Shown here in pieces: positions 34,170 through 45,318 of a stretch of DNA of 64,000 nt. Origin of the DNA: Heterobilharzia americana (Eukaryota > Platyhelminthes > Trematoda > Strigeidida > Schistosomatidae). The notes beneath the pieces were generated by a model. It did not search any database and was not told where the DNA came from. It was given only the letters and a program-made list of their open reading frames with translations. A program made the translations under genes and the position numbers. Position 1 is the first letter of the stretch. Each line of letters opens with the position of its first letter. The DNA is taken from the NCBI GenBank assembly GCA_944470555.2, contig OX104134.1, forward strand, positions 52,133,890 to 52,197,889, in the 5' to 3' direction.

Positions 34170-35626
34170 ATGCCTGGAAATAGAAGACGACGTAAAAGGC
34201 TTCAGCACAAGGCAGCCACAGGCAGTTCGTCACAATCCGTAGCACCTAATTCATGCAAGGAATGCTGTATTACGACACCCGATGGCTGCAGTGTTTGCAC
34301 CAAAGTTGTTTCGGTAGTCGATGAGGCATTTGCATGCAACCTATGTCAACGATGGGCGCATTGCCACTGCGACACCAAAGTCCCCCGACAATACTATAAG
34401 TTGATGAAGAGACAACCATGCAAGTGGTTCTGGTACATCTGTCCAGAGTGCAGGAAAATGCCCGCACTCCGCACAGAAAGCCTGAAGGAGATGCTCTCCG
34501 CCACGCAAAAGCTACCAGCACCCTCGAATAAAGTAGGGTTAACACCAAAGATAACACACAGAGACCTGGAAACAGACCTAGAGCTCCAGCTGCCGGCACG
34601 CCACCTCGCGTGGGGACCATATTAGGTCAAGTCTCCATACCTCCTACCCGGCCCCAGGGGACGTCAAGCGTATGGCCAAAGACATCGACCGCTGAAGCCT
34701 CTACGAAACCCATTCCAAACACCCCACACACCGTGACTGAGAAACAACCAGTGGAATTACTCAAACCCATTGGGAAGTCAAGCGTGCCACCCACAACGAA
34801 CCCAGGTCACAGGAGGACCAACTCGATCATTTTGTTCAACGTCGATGTATCGACAGACTCATTGTTGGTCGAGAGGGAACGGTTTGACAGCCGAATGTGG
34901 ACCGACTACTGTCAGATGCTAGGACTCCCTCCCCTCCCTGCAACTTTATGTCGCCTTTCTCGAGGAAGCCGTGCACCCCGAGATAAGCCACCCCCTTTAC
35001 GTGTGTCCCTAAATACTACCAAAGAGGCTGAAGACACACTCCTCCTCTCGCGACAACCGGACGTTGTTAATGCCTGTAAAATTCGGGCCAGGCCTGACAA
35101 GCCATGGTCAATAAGAGAGGAGGAGAGAAAGTCAGCGGTTGGAAATCCCAACAGAAACAACACTATAGTTGTACATGGGATTCCAGAATTGCCAAGTGAC
35201 CGCTCGGTCAAAGATCGGTACTTTCACGACGTCCAACAATGGCAATGGCTCTCAACCAAAGTTGGTCTCAACAGTATACCGGCCAACAGCGTCAGTAGAC
35301 TGCCAAGGCCAGCGCACCTGAAGACCATACCCAATCCCAGACTACTCGCCGTCCAGTTCGACTCATATGCCTCCCTCACAGACGTTCTACAGGCATGGTA
35401 TAATGCGAAGGATCGCATGGGTGGCTCAATACGTATATGTGAAAGTAAGCCTAGACCCACAAGGCAAGAGGAGAGACGACAACCACCAAGATCCCTGGAG
35501 TCAGTGGTCGTCACACAGGCGCTGACCAGTGAGTTAGATACATCAAGTAAAGAAGCTACCACTGCCACAGCCCCCACCCAAGTTAATAACAAAACACCAA
35601 AAAACGGAACAATGCCAGTCCTATGA
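34170..35626 (+). CDS. CR1-A2 ORF1: PHD-finger protein (one frameshift)
   Basis: ORF1 proteins of CR1 elements bind the element RNA and assist target-primed reverse transcription. The start at 34170 is the first Met of a basic N-terminus (PGNRRRRKRLQ). A C4HC3 PHD-like finger follows at about 34275-34465: CSVC, then CNLC, H in RWAHCHC, W-containing WFWYIC and PEC. A long Pro/Thr/Ser-rich linker follows. The C-terminal half (TNSIILFNVDVS ... NNTIVVHGIPELP ... SVSRLPRP) resembles the RRM/linker-type part of CR1 ORF1 proteins. The frame changes near 34590, where the first frame runs to a stop at 34623 and the second is open to 35626. This is consistent with loss of one base. Confidence 0.85.
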
Positions 35627-35717
35627 GGACTGGCGAGGGTAGACCCAACCACATAAGCTGTCATCCTGCGAAAATACACAACCAGACCTCCCCCTCACCA
35701 GGCACACTCTAATATGT

Positions 35718-38614
35718 ATGTACAGCAACGTTAGGGGGCTAAGAGGGAAGGTAGCAGAAATGAGGACGCTGCGTGCACATCAGCACTCCGACATCATATT
35801 CATCACCGAATCCTGGCTCTCGCCAGACATCTCCGACGAAGAGATGCATGTTACTGGCATGGAACTCTTCCGCAGGGACAGGGAACATAGAGCAGGAGGA
35901 GGAGTGGCTATCTACGTAAACTCTTGTTTAAAGGCAAGGATGGTTAGCGATACGGCCTTAACCCAGGTCCCAGAGTCCCTATGGTGCTACTTCACTCTCC
36001 ACAGTACCAAATACCTGCTCGGAGTCATATATCGGTCCCCCACCTGCTCCCCTACACATAAGGAAATGATCATCAAGGCTATCTTAACGACTTCCTCTGC
36101 AAATTACGATTCCGTAGTCATTGCCGGCGACTTCAACACCCCGTCCATCCTCTTCGAGACGGAAGGGAGACGCATCAGATCCTTCAATCAGAAGCTGAAG
36201 GATGCAATTAAGACTGCTGGCCTCTCAGAGAAAGTGGGTGATGCTACACGCTGGGGACCTAACGGAAACGCATCGCGCCTTGACTACGTTCTGACGAACG
36301 ATGAACTTCTCATTGAGGATGTTTGCATCCAACCTCCCCTTGGCCTCAGTGACCACGCTGTAATCACCTTCTCCATGATAACTAGGGAGGCTCTGCAACT
36401 GGAGACGCCCAACACCTTCCCTTGCTACAGCAAGGCCAACTATGAGACCATGAGGGACTACCTCATGAATGCATCATGGCCAGTGGACTGGACTCATCTC
36501 ACAATAGATGAACACTGGTTGGAGGTGAAGAAAATAATCACTGGGGCCATCAGTCACAGTGTACCAGAAGTAACACACAGACAATCAATGAGAACCTCAT
36601 GGTTAAAGCGTGGGACAGAGAGGCTTATCCGGAGCAAGAAGCAGGCTTGGTTCAAGTGGCGCACATCACGCAGGGAGTCTGACTTCTTGAACTACAAAAG
36701 GATTCGCAATCTCTGTAACATTAGAGTGCGTAACGACAGATTTTCCTACCAAACAAACTTGGCAGCGAGGTTACAAAGCAACCCCAAAAACCTGTACCGC
36801 TTCATGTCAAGAAGAAAGTCGACCAGTAAGGGAGTGAATCTTGTCACAGGCCATGACGGGAGTGTGCTAAGCAGTCTAGAGATTGCCGAGCTTTTGAGCT
36901 CACACTTCCAAGCCCAACTCAGCACTGACACAAGATCCACACCGACTCGCCACGACACCGACCAGGTCGCAAATAACGAATACCTCTGTCACGTCTCTAT
37001 TACAGAGAAAAAGGTGTTCGAGAAGCTATCTAGGCTACGTCCGGGCAAGTCCCCTGGCTGCGATAACCTGAAACCAGTGGTTCTGAAAAACTGCGCCGAG
37101 GTGCTTACCAAACCACTTCGCAACCTCTTTGAGCACTCAATAGACTCGTGCAAACTCCCTAAAGAATGGAAGAGTGCCATCTTGTCACCCATCTTCAAGG
37201 GAGGAGACAGAAAAAACCCTGGCAGCTACAGGCCGATTGCCCTACTCCCTATTGTGTCGAAAGTGTTGGAAAGCCTGGTAGCTGACACCATCTGGGAATT
37301 CCTCAATAGAGAAAACACTGTCCACACTGCTCAGCACGGCTTTCGTAGTGGTCGCTCATGTGCCACCAACTTACTAACTGCCTGGGACGACTGGACACAA
37401 AGCTGGGATAATAGAAAACCTGTACATGCTGTATTTCTCGACCTAGCCAAAGCATTTGACAGTGTCCCACCCACAGTACTGCTTCACAAGATCATGTCAG
37501 CTGGTATAAGTGGACCCCTACTCTCTTGGTTCAAGGAGTACCTGGAAGGGAGGCAGTTCTGCACTAAAGTGAACAGAATAAGGTCGGAGTGGAGACCGTC
37601 GACGTCAGGAGTATCCCAAGGAGCAATCCTAGGACCGCTTCTGTTCCTCCTGTTTGTCAACGATCTGCCAGACAAAATATCCTCACCCATCCTCCTCTTC
37701 GCTGACGACATAAAAATTTGGAGGGTGGTAAACGAAGAAGCCGACTGTGCAGCACTACAAAAGGACTTGCAGCAACTCGAGCTCTGGTCGTCGGAAAATG
37801 GTCTGAGCTTCAACTGGAAAAGTGCAAAGTAATGCACATCAGTAAAAATGAGGCAAGTACGACCGACTTCCAGTACATGTTGAGCAACCGTGCTATCACC
37901 AGAGTGTCCATGGAGAAAGATTTGGGGCTCAACTTCTCCGACACCTTGGACACCAGCTCCAACTACAAAGGTATGACAACCAGAGCGAACGCCATTCTAC
38001 ACTTTCTGCGTAGACAGCTTGGCGCCCTCACTCCCGAACTCTTCCTCACCATTTTCAAATCCTACGTGCGGCCGCACCTAGAGGTCTTCAATACGGTGGC
38101 TCCTCCAACACTCAAGAGAGACTCTAATCTCCTTGAAAGAATACAAAGAACTGCAACAAAATGTGTTGTGGGGCTAAGGGGAAAGACGTATCCTGAAAGA
38201 CTTAAACACCTCAACCTATTTACCTTGGGTTATCGCAGGAAAAGGGGTGACCTCATTATGGCATACAAGATCGCCCATCAGGCAGACCATGCAAACAAAT
38301 CAATTTTGCCTGCAACTGAACGATCTTCACGAGGAAACCCCATTAAGATAGCACACCAGAGAGCCAACACCACACTCAGGTCCAAATTTTTCTCCCTAAG
38401 AGTATGTGCTTTATGGAATGCCTTACCGCGACACATCGTTATAGCTCCTTCAATCGACTCTTTCAAGAGGCGATTAGACAGTTATGTCACCTCGCATGGA
38501 CTACCACGGACGTACTCAGGTAGTCACCAACCTCAGTACCCCCAACTCCCTCCTAACTACCACTCACTATCTCTCTCCTTAATACACCCACATTACCTAC
38601 TAATTCTTCTGTAG
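35718..38614 (+). CDS. CR1-A2 ORF2: AP endonuclease and reverse transcriptase (one frameshift)
   Basis: It opens with MYSNVRGLRGK (Asn of the EN first motif). EN landmarks are FITESWL (Glu), VIAGDFNTP (Asp/Asn) and LSDHAVIT (Ser-Asp-His), so the APE-type nuclease looks intact. RT blocks follow: SPIFKGGDRKNPGSYRPIAL, QHGFRSGRSCATNLL, FLDLAKAFDSVP, GVSQGAILGPLLF and the catalytic LLFADDIKIW. Next come LERIQRTATKCV, ERLKHLNLF, RRKRGDLIMAYK and FKRRLDSY at the C-terminus. The first frame stops at 37832. The second frame carries LEKCKVMHISKNE onward to 38614, so about one base is missing near 37815. The restored length is about 965 residues, normal for CR1. There is a gap of about 90 bp after ORF1. 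Confidence 0.93.
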
Positions 38615-39065
38615 GAACCAAACCCACGCGACCATTCGGGCAATTCCCAAATACTTTTCTTTCGTTCTCATTTCTCTTTTCACCCCTTCTTTTCTTCTCC
38701 TTCCCTTTCCTCTTCCCTACATTATTATTATATTTTTTTTTTACTCTTCCTTATTTCTCTCTTCATTCCTTTACCACTACCTTAATATTCTCTTTCAGGT
38801 ACCTACACAGACAGGAGTCACGGTTGTTCTCTAAACTTCCCAGCAGCCCGTAGCTCCCTAATCACTCTACAAATTACAACCTACTAACCCACAAAACATC
38901 CACCTCACCGAAGCTAAAAGCAAGAAAGCAGAGGGGATTTCCTCGTCCACTGCAGGAGTAAACCGAACAACTGGAACCAAGCCCTAAGAACTAGACGCGA
39001 GAGATCAAAAACTACTAGTTTTCTACGCTCGCACTATCAATATTGGATATATTGGATATTAGATT
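38615..39065 (+). other. CR1-A2 3' UTR and tail repeat
   Basis: A strongly pyrimidine-rich stretch (about 38640-38800) leads into short ATTGGATAT repeats at the very end. CR1 elements characteristically end in such short tandem repeats instead of poly(A). Confidence 0.75.
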
Positions 39066-40627
39066 AGAAGTTGTGCCTGATATCCAGCCTGTTATGTTCC
39101 ATGATTAGTTTCTGTGCGTGTCCTCTAAGATTAGCGCTGTGGCTAATATTTAATAAGTGACAAAGTGGATGGCCAGACGTGCCCAGTATGTTGTATGTCA
39201 TTATCAAATCGCCTGTTAGCCTTCTGTATAACAGAGGGTGAGGATCCGGAGCAAATAGCCTTTCTCCGTATGTTCTGGACCTAAGTCCTTGATCGGATGT
39301 TGTCGAACGCCTCTGGATGCGTTCCAAGCTTGTCCTTCTAGAGATAAGGGGGAAGGCGATGGTTCCGAACTCCAAATGAGGTCGTATGAAGCTGTTGAAA
39401 ATTTGGTGGTCGAATTGCCTGAAAATTCGTCTAAGAGTGACTAACGCCAAGTTTCCACGAAGTGTGTTTCTGTGACAGTTGGCATAGGATTTTAAGTCCT
39501 GCGTGACCAACACGCCAAGTCGTTTTCCGTCAGTGACGCTACAAGTTCCATGCCATTGAGGTTATATACATGAGATGCATCATACTTTACGTGTATTACT
39601 CTGTATTTCTCAGGATTAAATGCAAGCACACTGTTGACTGCCCAACTGTGAAGTCGAGTTAAGTCTTCCAGTAGAGAAACACTGTCTTCACTTTTGATTT
39701 CCCTCCAGAGTTTCACGTCATCGGCGAAAAGAAAGATTTCCGAAGAGGCAAGTCGTTTACGTATATTAGAAAAAGGGTAGGCTCTAGTACTGAACCCTGG
39801 GGAACACCACTAGGACATTCTGTTTCTTTAGACACAGAGAAACTCACCCGAACTCTAAATGAACGGCCCGTAGATATGAAGACAACCAGTCAATGAGCGG
39901 AGGTCGAATCCCAATTAATTTTAGTTTATCAGTGAAACAGTCGTGATTAACACGATCAAACGCCTTAGCAAAGTCTAGGTAGATAACGTCAGTTTGTCTT
40001 CGATGGTTAACAATGCTTGTCCATCTATCTACTGCAGTGAGCAAATTGGTAATTCGAAATCCATGTTGTTGGGGCACAAAGAAATTTATCTTTGCGAGGC
40101 AATCCTGTAGCGTCGCACACTTCCCCAAAATCAATAGCCTAGGGTTGGACGACTTTTGACATTGATGCTGACCTTGATAGTTCAACTGGACTCGCTGAGC
40201 TGAAGGCACCCGGTCAAGCATCCTCGCCATTTGGCACGCTGTCGCCTTACGTTGCACTGCTCGTATTCGACTCCAGCCAGTTAGTTGGAACGCATCGGTA
40301 TTTTGGCACAACCATCCAAATATACTATTCCATCCGTGGTCTTGGTCTCGTATTCGTGGGTATATAACAAGTCCGAATAATTAGTGATTGGTCCTTGCGT
40401 CTTTCAAGTTCGCAACAGGACAAATCCTAAAATCCCTCAGTCCATCGTATATCAACGGATCCATCACTTTGGAAGGATTGGATAAAAGTGTCACCTGTCT
40501 GTATTTCTTTGGATTGCTTCGTTGACCCAATTTGAAAATTGGCGTCATGTGACTCAGCTTCCAAGAATGAGATGTCACAAAAATGACTCTCAATTCAGAC
40601 AGAACCACATTTTCGATGTCACAGAAT
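39066..40627 (-). pseudogene. CR1-B, RT part (5'-truncated, host of two insertions)
   Basis: Read on the minus strand from 40627 are HMTPIFKLGQRSNPKKYRQV, a PLIYDGLRD block, PQQHGFRITNLLTAVDRW, VIYLDFAKAFDRVNHD, a FADDVKLW catalytic motif near 39712-39735, LHSWAVNSVLAFNPEKYRVI, LVTQDLKSYANCHRN, then FNSFIRPHLEFGTIAFP, LERIQRRST, RLTGDLIMTYNIL and NRLDIRHNF at 39066. It belongs to a CR1-type family distinct from CR1-A. EN is missing, so it is 5'-truncated at about 40627, only 160 bp upstream of the SAS-6 start. It is interrupted by a solo LTR (40106-40430) and, at its end, by CR1-A2. Some frameshifts are present. Confidence 0.88.
40106..40430 (+). mobile_element. Solo LTR of the Gypsy family, inserted in CR1-B
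   Basis: This 325-bp LTR starts TGTAGCGTCG and ends in AATCCTAA. It is flanked by the 5-bp direct repeat AATCC (40101-40105 and 40431-40435). It matches the LTRs of Gypsy-1 and Gypsy-2. With it and one AATCC taken out, the CR1-B minus-strand frame runs through without a shift (GLRD joined to CLAKINFF). Such solo LTRs arise by recombination between the two LTRs of a full element. Confidence 0.93.
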
Positions 40628-40784
40628 TTTTTTTATCAATTTTATTCATGGTTTGGTATGATTTTTACACAGCATGGTTTGTTTTAATGGCTCAGATCTC
40701 AGGGACATCGCGGTCATTTGTAGGACATTGTACGTCGAAATGTTGTTTATGTGATGGCGTGACTCTTGGTTTTTGACTTCTGTA
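40628..40784 (+). promoter_or_regulatory. Upstream region of SAS-6
   Basis: Only about 157 bp separate the truncated CR1-B from the SAS-6 start codon. It contains a T-run (about 40627-40634) and AT-rich sequence. No clear TATA box or splice-leader acceptor could be assigned. Promoter function is inferred from position. Confidence 0.3.
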
Positions 40785-41782
40785 ATGTTTTATTCCGGTC
40801 ATCACTTAGTTTCCTGTGATGGAAAAAAGCGGTAATGTACTTATCCAGTACTAACCTGCTAGGAATCTGAACATTGATATTGATCTAAGTACCTCGTCTG
40901 ATCTTAAGAAGGTATGCGTTTTTTTTAGAACTTACAGAGCTACAGGAACTGGAATTTCGGTTAACAGACTGCGATGACTTCTATTTTCTTTTTTCTGCTC
41001 GGATAACAGTTGATGAGTTTCAAAGTGAGAAAGGGCTCTGTACTTGTATTGCTTAAATTGTTTTTTAGAATAAAGCATCAGCAAGGATTACTCGTAAATT
41101 TTAATGATTTTGAACAAAGAGTAGTTGACCTTCTCCACACATGCTCACAGGAGGAGTATAAGGAGGCCCCGAAGTGAGTTTGTCTTGTTATATATGGTAC
41201 AGATATGGACTACGGTTTTCGAAAACTCCTGGGGAAGGATGTGGACTTCTACAAATCGTTGAAGCCACCAACTTCAAATATCTTCATCACTTAAGCTTGA
41301 ATCTTGGTGCTGCTGACGATGAAAAACTGAAAGCATATCTTGTGAGCTGCCTTAAGAAACTGAAGGTATTTAACTAGGTGGTTTCAGTGACTTCGTTTTC
41401 AGACCGAAAGTGATATCCGCATTAAGCAACTCAGTCAATCCGTATCAGAAATTACTTCTTGTTTAAGATCTGTTGAGGAGGTTTGTTTGTAAATATCTAT
41501 TGTGGTTTTAGGCCAAGAGATCGATAATGGATGACTTTGAAAGTTTCAAGGTGCAGTATTCAGCTAGGGAAGCTGATCTACGGACAAAATATGAAAATAC
41601 TATTCAAGAAATGGGATTACAACATGAAGAGGTTTGTTCTCATGCTCTTTTGTATAATGATATCAGATAAAGACGAAATTAGAGGAGTCAGTATCCAAAG
41701 AGAAGGATCTGTTTCAACAAATGCAGGAAGAGCTTCATAGAGACTTCAAAGTCGCCTGGATTTGGCCTTAAGTAATAACAAG
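40785..41782 (+). CDS. SASS6: SAS-6 centriole assembly protein, N-terminal half (8 exons, partial)
   Basis: SAS-6 dimers build the nine-fold cartwheel of centrioles. Exons: 40785-40831, 40863-40911, 40946-41024, 41069-41173, 41203-41365, 41403-41480, 41512-41631 and 41667-41782. The introns are 29-44 bp with GT...AG ends. The head domain is recognised by CDGKKRNLNIDIDL, ELEFRLTDCDDFYFLF, ITVDEFQS, HQQGLLVNFNDFEQ, VVDLLHTCSQEE and IVEATNFKYLHHLSLNL, all at positions expected from animal SAS-6. A heptad-rich coiled coil follows (KQLSQSVSEITSCLRSVEE onward). Phases agree across most junctions. Two problems remain: the exon 3/4 junction is out of phase by one base, and exon 8 changes frame near 41733 before LQSRLDLALSNNK. 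Both would be fixed by one extra base each, so this is either assembly error or early decay. The C-terminal coiled coil is not found downstream. CR1-B ends about 160 bp before the start codon. Confidence 0.85.
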
Positions 41783-42249
41783 GTAAGCATTTTTGAAAGG
41801 ATCTATGTATTTACATTATGTAGCTTTTCACTAGCCACACGACATGCAAGATGAAAATAGACTCAGTCGTTAGAAGTTAAACATCGCTTGCTTTTGCGAA
41901 CACCTTAATTAAGATGTCAGAAGCACTCAGTTTTCGAACTAAATTTGTGTGGATGATAGCTTCCGAAGAGAGCAGAATTTTACAAAATCGTTTCAATTTT
42001 AAGTACCTTCAGTACGTGGAGGATACCTTACTGTGCAAAGAAATAAACTGCTGAAGTCTCACATAGTAGGCGATCAGCATTCCTTAGCGTGGCACCAATT
42101 TCTCACCGCCTTTAATACAAAGCGTAGGTGGTTTGCATCGACCTGTGCTTGCATATGTGATCGGTGGTGAACACTTGTGAGCGAAAATGGCTATACATCA
42201 ACATAGTTTTGTGAGTGCTTCTTCCTTGACTTGGTGGTCGGCTTTCATA
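41783..42249. other. Sequence after SAS-6 exon 8, no exon recognised
   Basis: It begins with a good donor (GTAAGC) after exon 8, so it may be a long intron. No acceptor followed by coiled-coil coding sequence was found before the retroelement at 42250. Confidence 0.45.
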
Positions 42250-44966
42250 CTACAATAGACCGAGACACGTTCGACACACCCTTGTTCCTTGACGTNNNNN
42301 NNNNNNNNNNNNNNNNNNNNNNNNNNNNNNNNNNNNNNNNNNNNNNNNNNNNNNNNNNNNNNNNNNNNNNNNNNNNNNNNNNNNNNNNNNNATAGAATAG
42401 TCTTTTTTCAGCAACCTAGGAAAAAATAAAGGGGAGCAATAGACGAGGACAGGCAAGATGCAGGAGTTTATAAAACATAAGAGAAGAGGCTGAGTAGTGC
42501 CAAATACTTTCAGCTTCCTAGTATAGAAAGTTAGACGAAAAATTCTTTTGGAATTTAGTGAGATACGAGAAGACCTGGAAAGGTCCGAAGAAAAACATAT
42601 CAAGAATAATCACATCTGTAACATTTTCTAATTCGTAACTATCAATAGAACAGGAATCATGAGAACTAAGCAGTTTACATAAGTTATATTCACGTCTAAA
42701 ACTAAAGTTTATGGTCTGAAGGATTCAGCATAAGACCATTATCGAAGGACCATCGTCTAACAGTAGATAGGAAATCATGCAGTTGGGAGCAGTCTGCTGA
42801 AGAGGAGACAGGTATGGAAACTGTTAAGTCATCAGCATACTTGATGAAACTTATGCGAGCTAAAGATGGTAGGTCATGAGGAGAGAATGAGAAAAGATTT
42901 GTAGAAGGGGTGGCCTCTTGGGGAACTCCAGCCACAGTATGCCATTAGGTAGAGGACTTCCCTCTATAAACAGTATGTTATTTCCCATCAGAGAAATAGG
43001 AATGCAGCCAGCTTATTATCCTGGACTCAGTATTTGTCCCGATTAGCTTGTCTAGCAAAAGAGGTCTTGGGATAGAGTCAAATACCGAAGTGTAGTCTAG
43101 AAAGGCACACCTGACTCACTTGGCATTTTTATCAAGACTATATCGTGATATAAGAGAGTGGTGGCATCCAAAGTGCTTCTTCTGCTTTCAAATGCAAACT
43201 GATTAGGTTCTCCGAAAGCCTTCAGTGAGGGCTCGAGCATAGGTATATAAGCCTCTCCATCATTTTTAAGAACGGAGAGGTACCTTAAGCCGGAGGGAAT
43301 TTTGTACATGCACCTGGAGTCCTAGACTTAGGTATGGGGACTCTCTTAACATCTTTCCAGCCAGCTGGCATAGTGTTTTCTAAAAACGGTCTGTTGAACA
43401 AGTTAGCTAGTGGATAGCATAAAATATTAGCACATTTCGTGAACACGAAGCTTGACATACCATCCGGATCTGAACTATGAGAAGGGTTTAGGGATTTGAG
43501 ACATTTGAAAACATCGTTTGCGGTGAACTCTGGAAAATGTTCTTCATTGGACACAGGTAGACAGGGTGGAGTCGAAAAAGTTGGTTGACGTAAAAATGAT
43601 TTGTTCAAGGCACAGATATCGACATATGCTTTTTTGCTAAGGTGTTTACTACCAATGAGGTCTTTAAAAAGTTTCCACATGCTGGAAGAACCTTTGCTTT
43701 ACAAAAGTTTCTGATGGTGTGGTAGACTCAGACGTCTAATTTCCAACCTAATTAAAACGTCCAATCGACAAGCATCAGCATTATCACTTACTTTATATGG
43801 TCTTTCATTTTCTCTTGTTAGATTTTTTAAGTTGGGAAGAGGATATACGATCGAGGCGCAGAAAAAGCTTTTCACTTGAGCAACATATATCTAGGCACCA
43901 TCAATAGTATCATTCAAATCATCACTGTCAAATATATTCCAGTCTGTACATTGAAGCATTTCTCTTAGATTAAGTATGTTACTAAGTGAATAGTTTCTAT
44001 GCACAATCTTCTTATATGTGAAAGCTGTTTTGTGAAGTTTGCCATATATTTTGGGCAAAACACGTACAAGGCAACGATCCGAGCTGAGCAGTGGGGATCT
44101 CTTTCGAGTTTCATATATATCAGTATCATTGACGGATACCAAGTCTAGTGTTGCATCCTGACGTGTTGTGAAGTTAACGATGTTTTGATGACCAAGAGTT
44201 TTGAGAAAGTTAATATAGATGTAAGACTTGGGAGCTGTGGTAGAATTTAATTCCATATTAGATTTGTTTATCTGATTTATAACACACAGTGATATAGTAT
44301 TATTTACTTAATGACGTTTCGAGCATAAATTATTGCTCATAATAATATCAATGTAATCCCACTACTTTCGACATTTGATTTTTATAGTTATGTCACTCTA
44401 TATGAGTTGTTTTTAATGGTAGCAAAGTTTTCTATATATCTGGTATAGGTGTTGCGTCATTTCTATTACATCCGTTGGGTGTTGATTCGCTGAACAAAGA
44501 TTCAATAGTCAATCTCTCTCTCCACCTTATTATATTCAGCTTAAGTACAGTGGTTTTATCTCACACTCTTCTGTGGTTGTGTTAATGCATGCACTAAAAT
44601 AGTCGAGTTTTTTTCTAGATTATTGGTCTTATTTAGGTCTGTTTTGAGAAAGATTTGGTCACAAGAGTTGAAATTGCCACATATTGTCGACAGGGAACCA
44701 CAGAGTATGGGGGCTGTGAATTCTGTGAAAATATCAGAGGATTTCGATACCTCGGAGAAATCGCAACCAGGTGTTACATAAATATTTGTTATATAAATAA
44801 AGCGACATTTGTTGAAATGATTTGGACGGCATTTCAAAGTGATGCAGTCTATATGGTCATAAGAGATTTTGAAGCAAGTGTAACTCGAAATGAACCAATG
44901 CACAATGATGAAGGTAGCTATTCTTAGTAGAGCTACATCGATCTTGACGGAAAATTTTGAAATCAT
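42250..44966 (-). mobile_element. Jockey/CR1-type non-LTR element C, degenerate
   Basis: On the minus strand, a decayed endonuclease (CRFIYITNIYVTPGCDFSEV, then ICGNFNS in place of GDFN, 44966-44556) continues as YIYINFLKTLGHQNIVNFTT and SSDRCLVRVLP in place of SDH (44256-43891). RT follows with NDVFKCLKSLNPSHSSDPDG, LANLFNRPFLENTMPAGWKD (43680-43285), LSVLKNDGEAYIPMLEP and QFAFESRRSTLDATTLLYH (43309-43097), a GVPQ block and the intact catalytic FIKYADDLTVS near 42830-42860. The C-terminal part spans the N gap. EN catalytic residues are altered and frames are broken. It is distinct from CR1-A and CR1-B. The subfamily is not assigned. Confidence 0.82.
42296..42391. other. Assembly gap (96 N)
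   Basis: Ninety-six unknown bases lie within the 3' part of a minus-strand retroelement. Any open frame across it is not reliable. Confidence 0.99.
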
Positions 44967-45318
44967 TCACAGAAATCAAATTGCCATCATAAAGTTCATG
45001 TCACCAAGTTTCTTGGTGTAAGTACTTCAGAATTCGGGTACACATCTGATGACAAAAGATATTGTAAGTAATCCACTTGTCATTCAAGTGACCTGCAGTT
45101 CGTGCTTATAATTTCAGGTAGAGTCATTTCAGATAAGGTTATCAGCTTCAAAGCTCATTATCATCAACCGTGATGCTTTTTCCTCAGGCTATGTGATATT
45201 AGCATCGCAGAAGGCCGTAAGACTCTGAAAAATGTGAGTGAATATATAGTGCGATCAGAGAAAATAATACAATGATTCAACCGAAACAATTTATTGATAA
45301 TTTGATTCAATATGACAG
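44967..45318. other. No gene recognised between two retroelements
   Basis: It is AT-rich. It could include the 5' noncoding part of either neighbouring element, but I see no motif. Confidence 0.4.

Larger units (their letters stand above)
33911..39065 (+). mobile_element. CR1-A2: near-complete CR1 retrotransposon inserted in CR1-B
   Basis: This 5.15-kb element has ORF1, ORF2, a pyrimidine-rich 3' UTR (about 38640-38800) and a terminal tandem repeat (ATTGGATAT units, 39044-39062). It is flanked by the 7-bp target-site duplication AGAAGTT (33904-33910 and 39066-39072). Both ORFs are open apart from one frameshift each, the RT and EN motifs are intact, and it is far less mutated than copy 1. 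It looks young, perhaps recently active. Confidence 0.92.

Noticed and set aside
40423..40427. AATCC directly after AGGACA as the solo LTR target-site duplication
   Set aside because: The Gypsy-2 LTR has the same AATCC there, and the Gypsy-1 LTR ends align at equal length across it, so it is part of the LTR. Placing the end at CCTAA also restores the CR1-B frame, which the earlier end does not.
42250..42603. Continuous frame across the N gap
   Set aside because: It contains 96 unknown bases. Only the flanking RT-like sequence is used, as part of element C.
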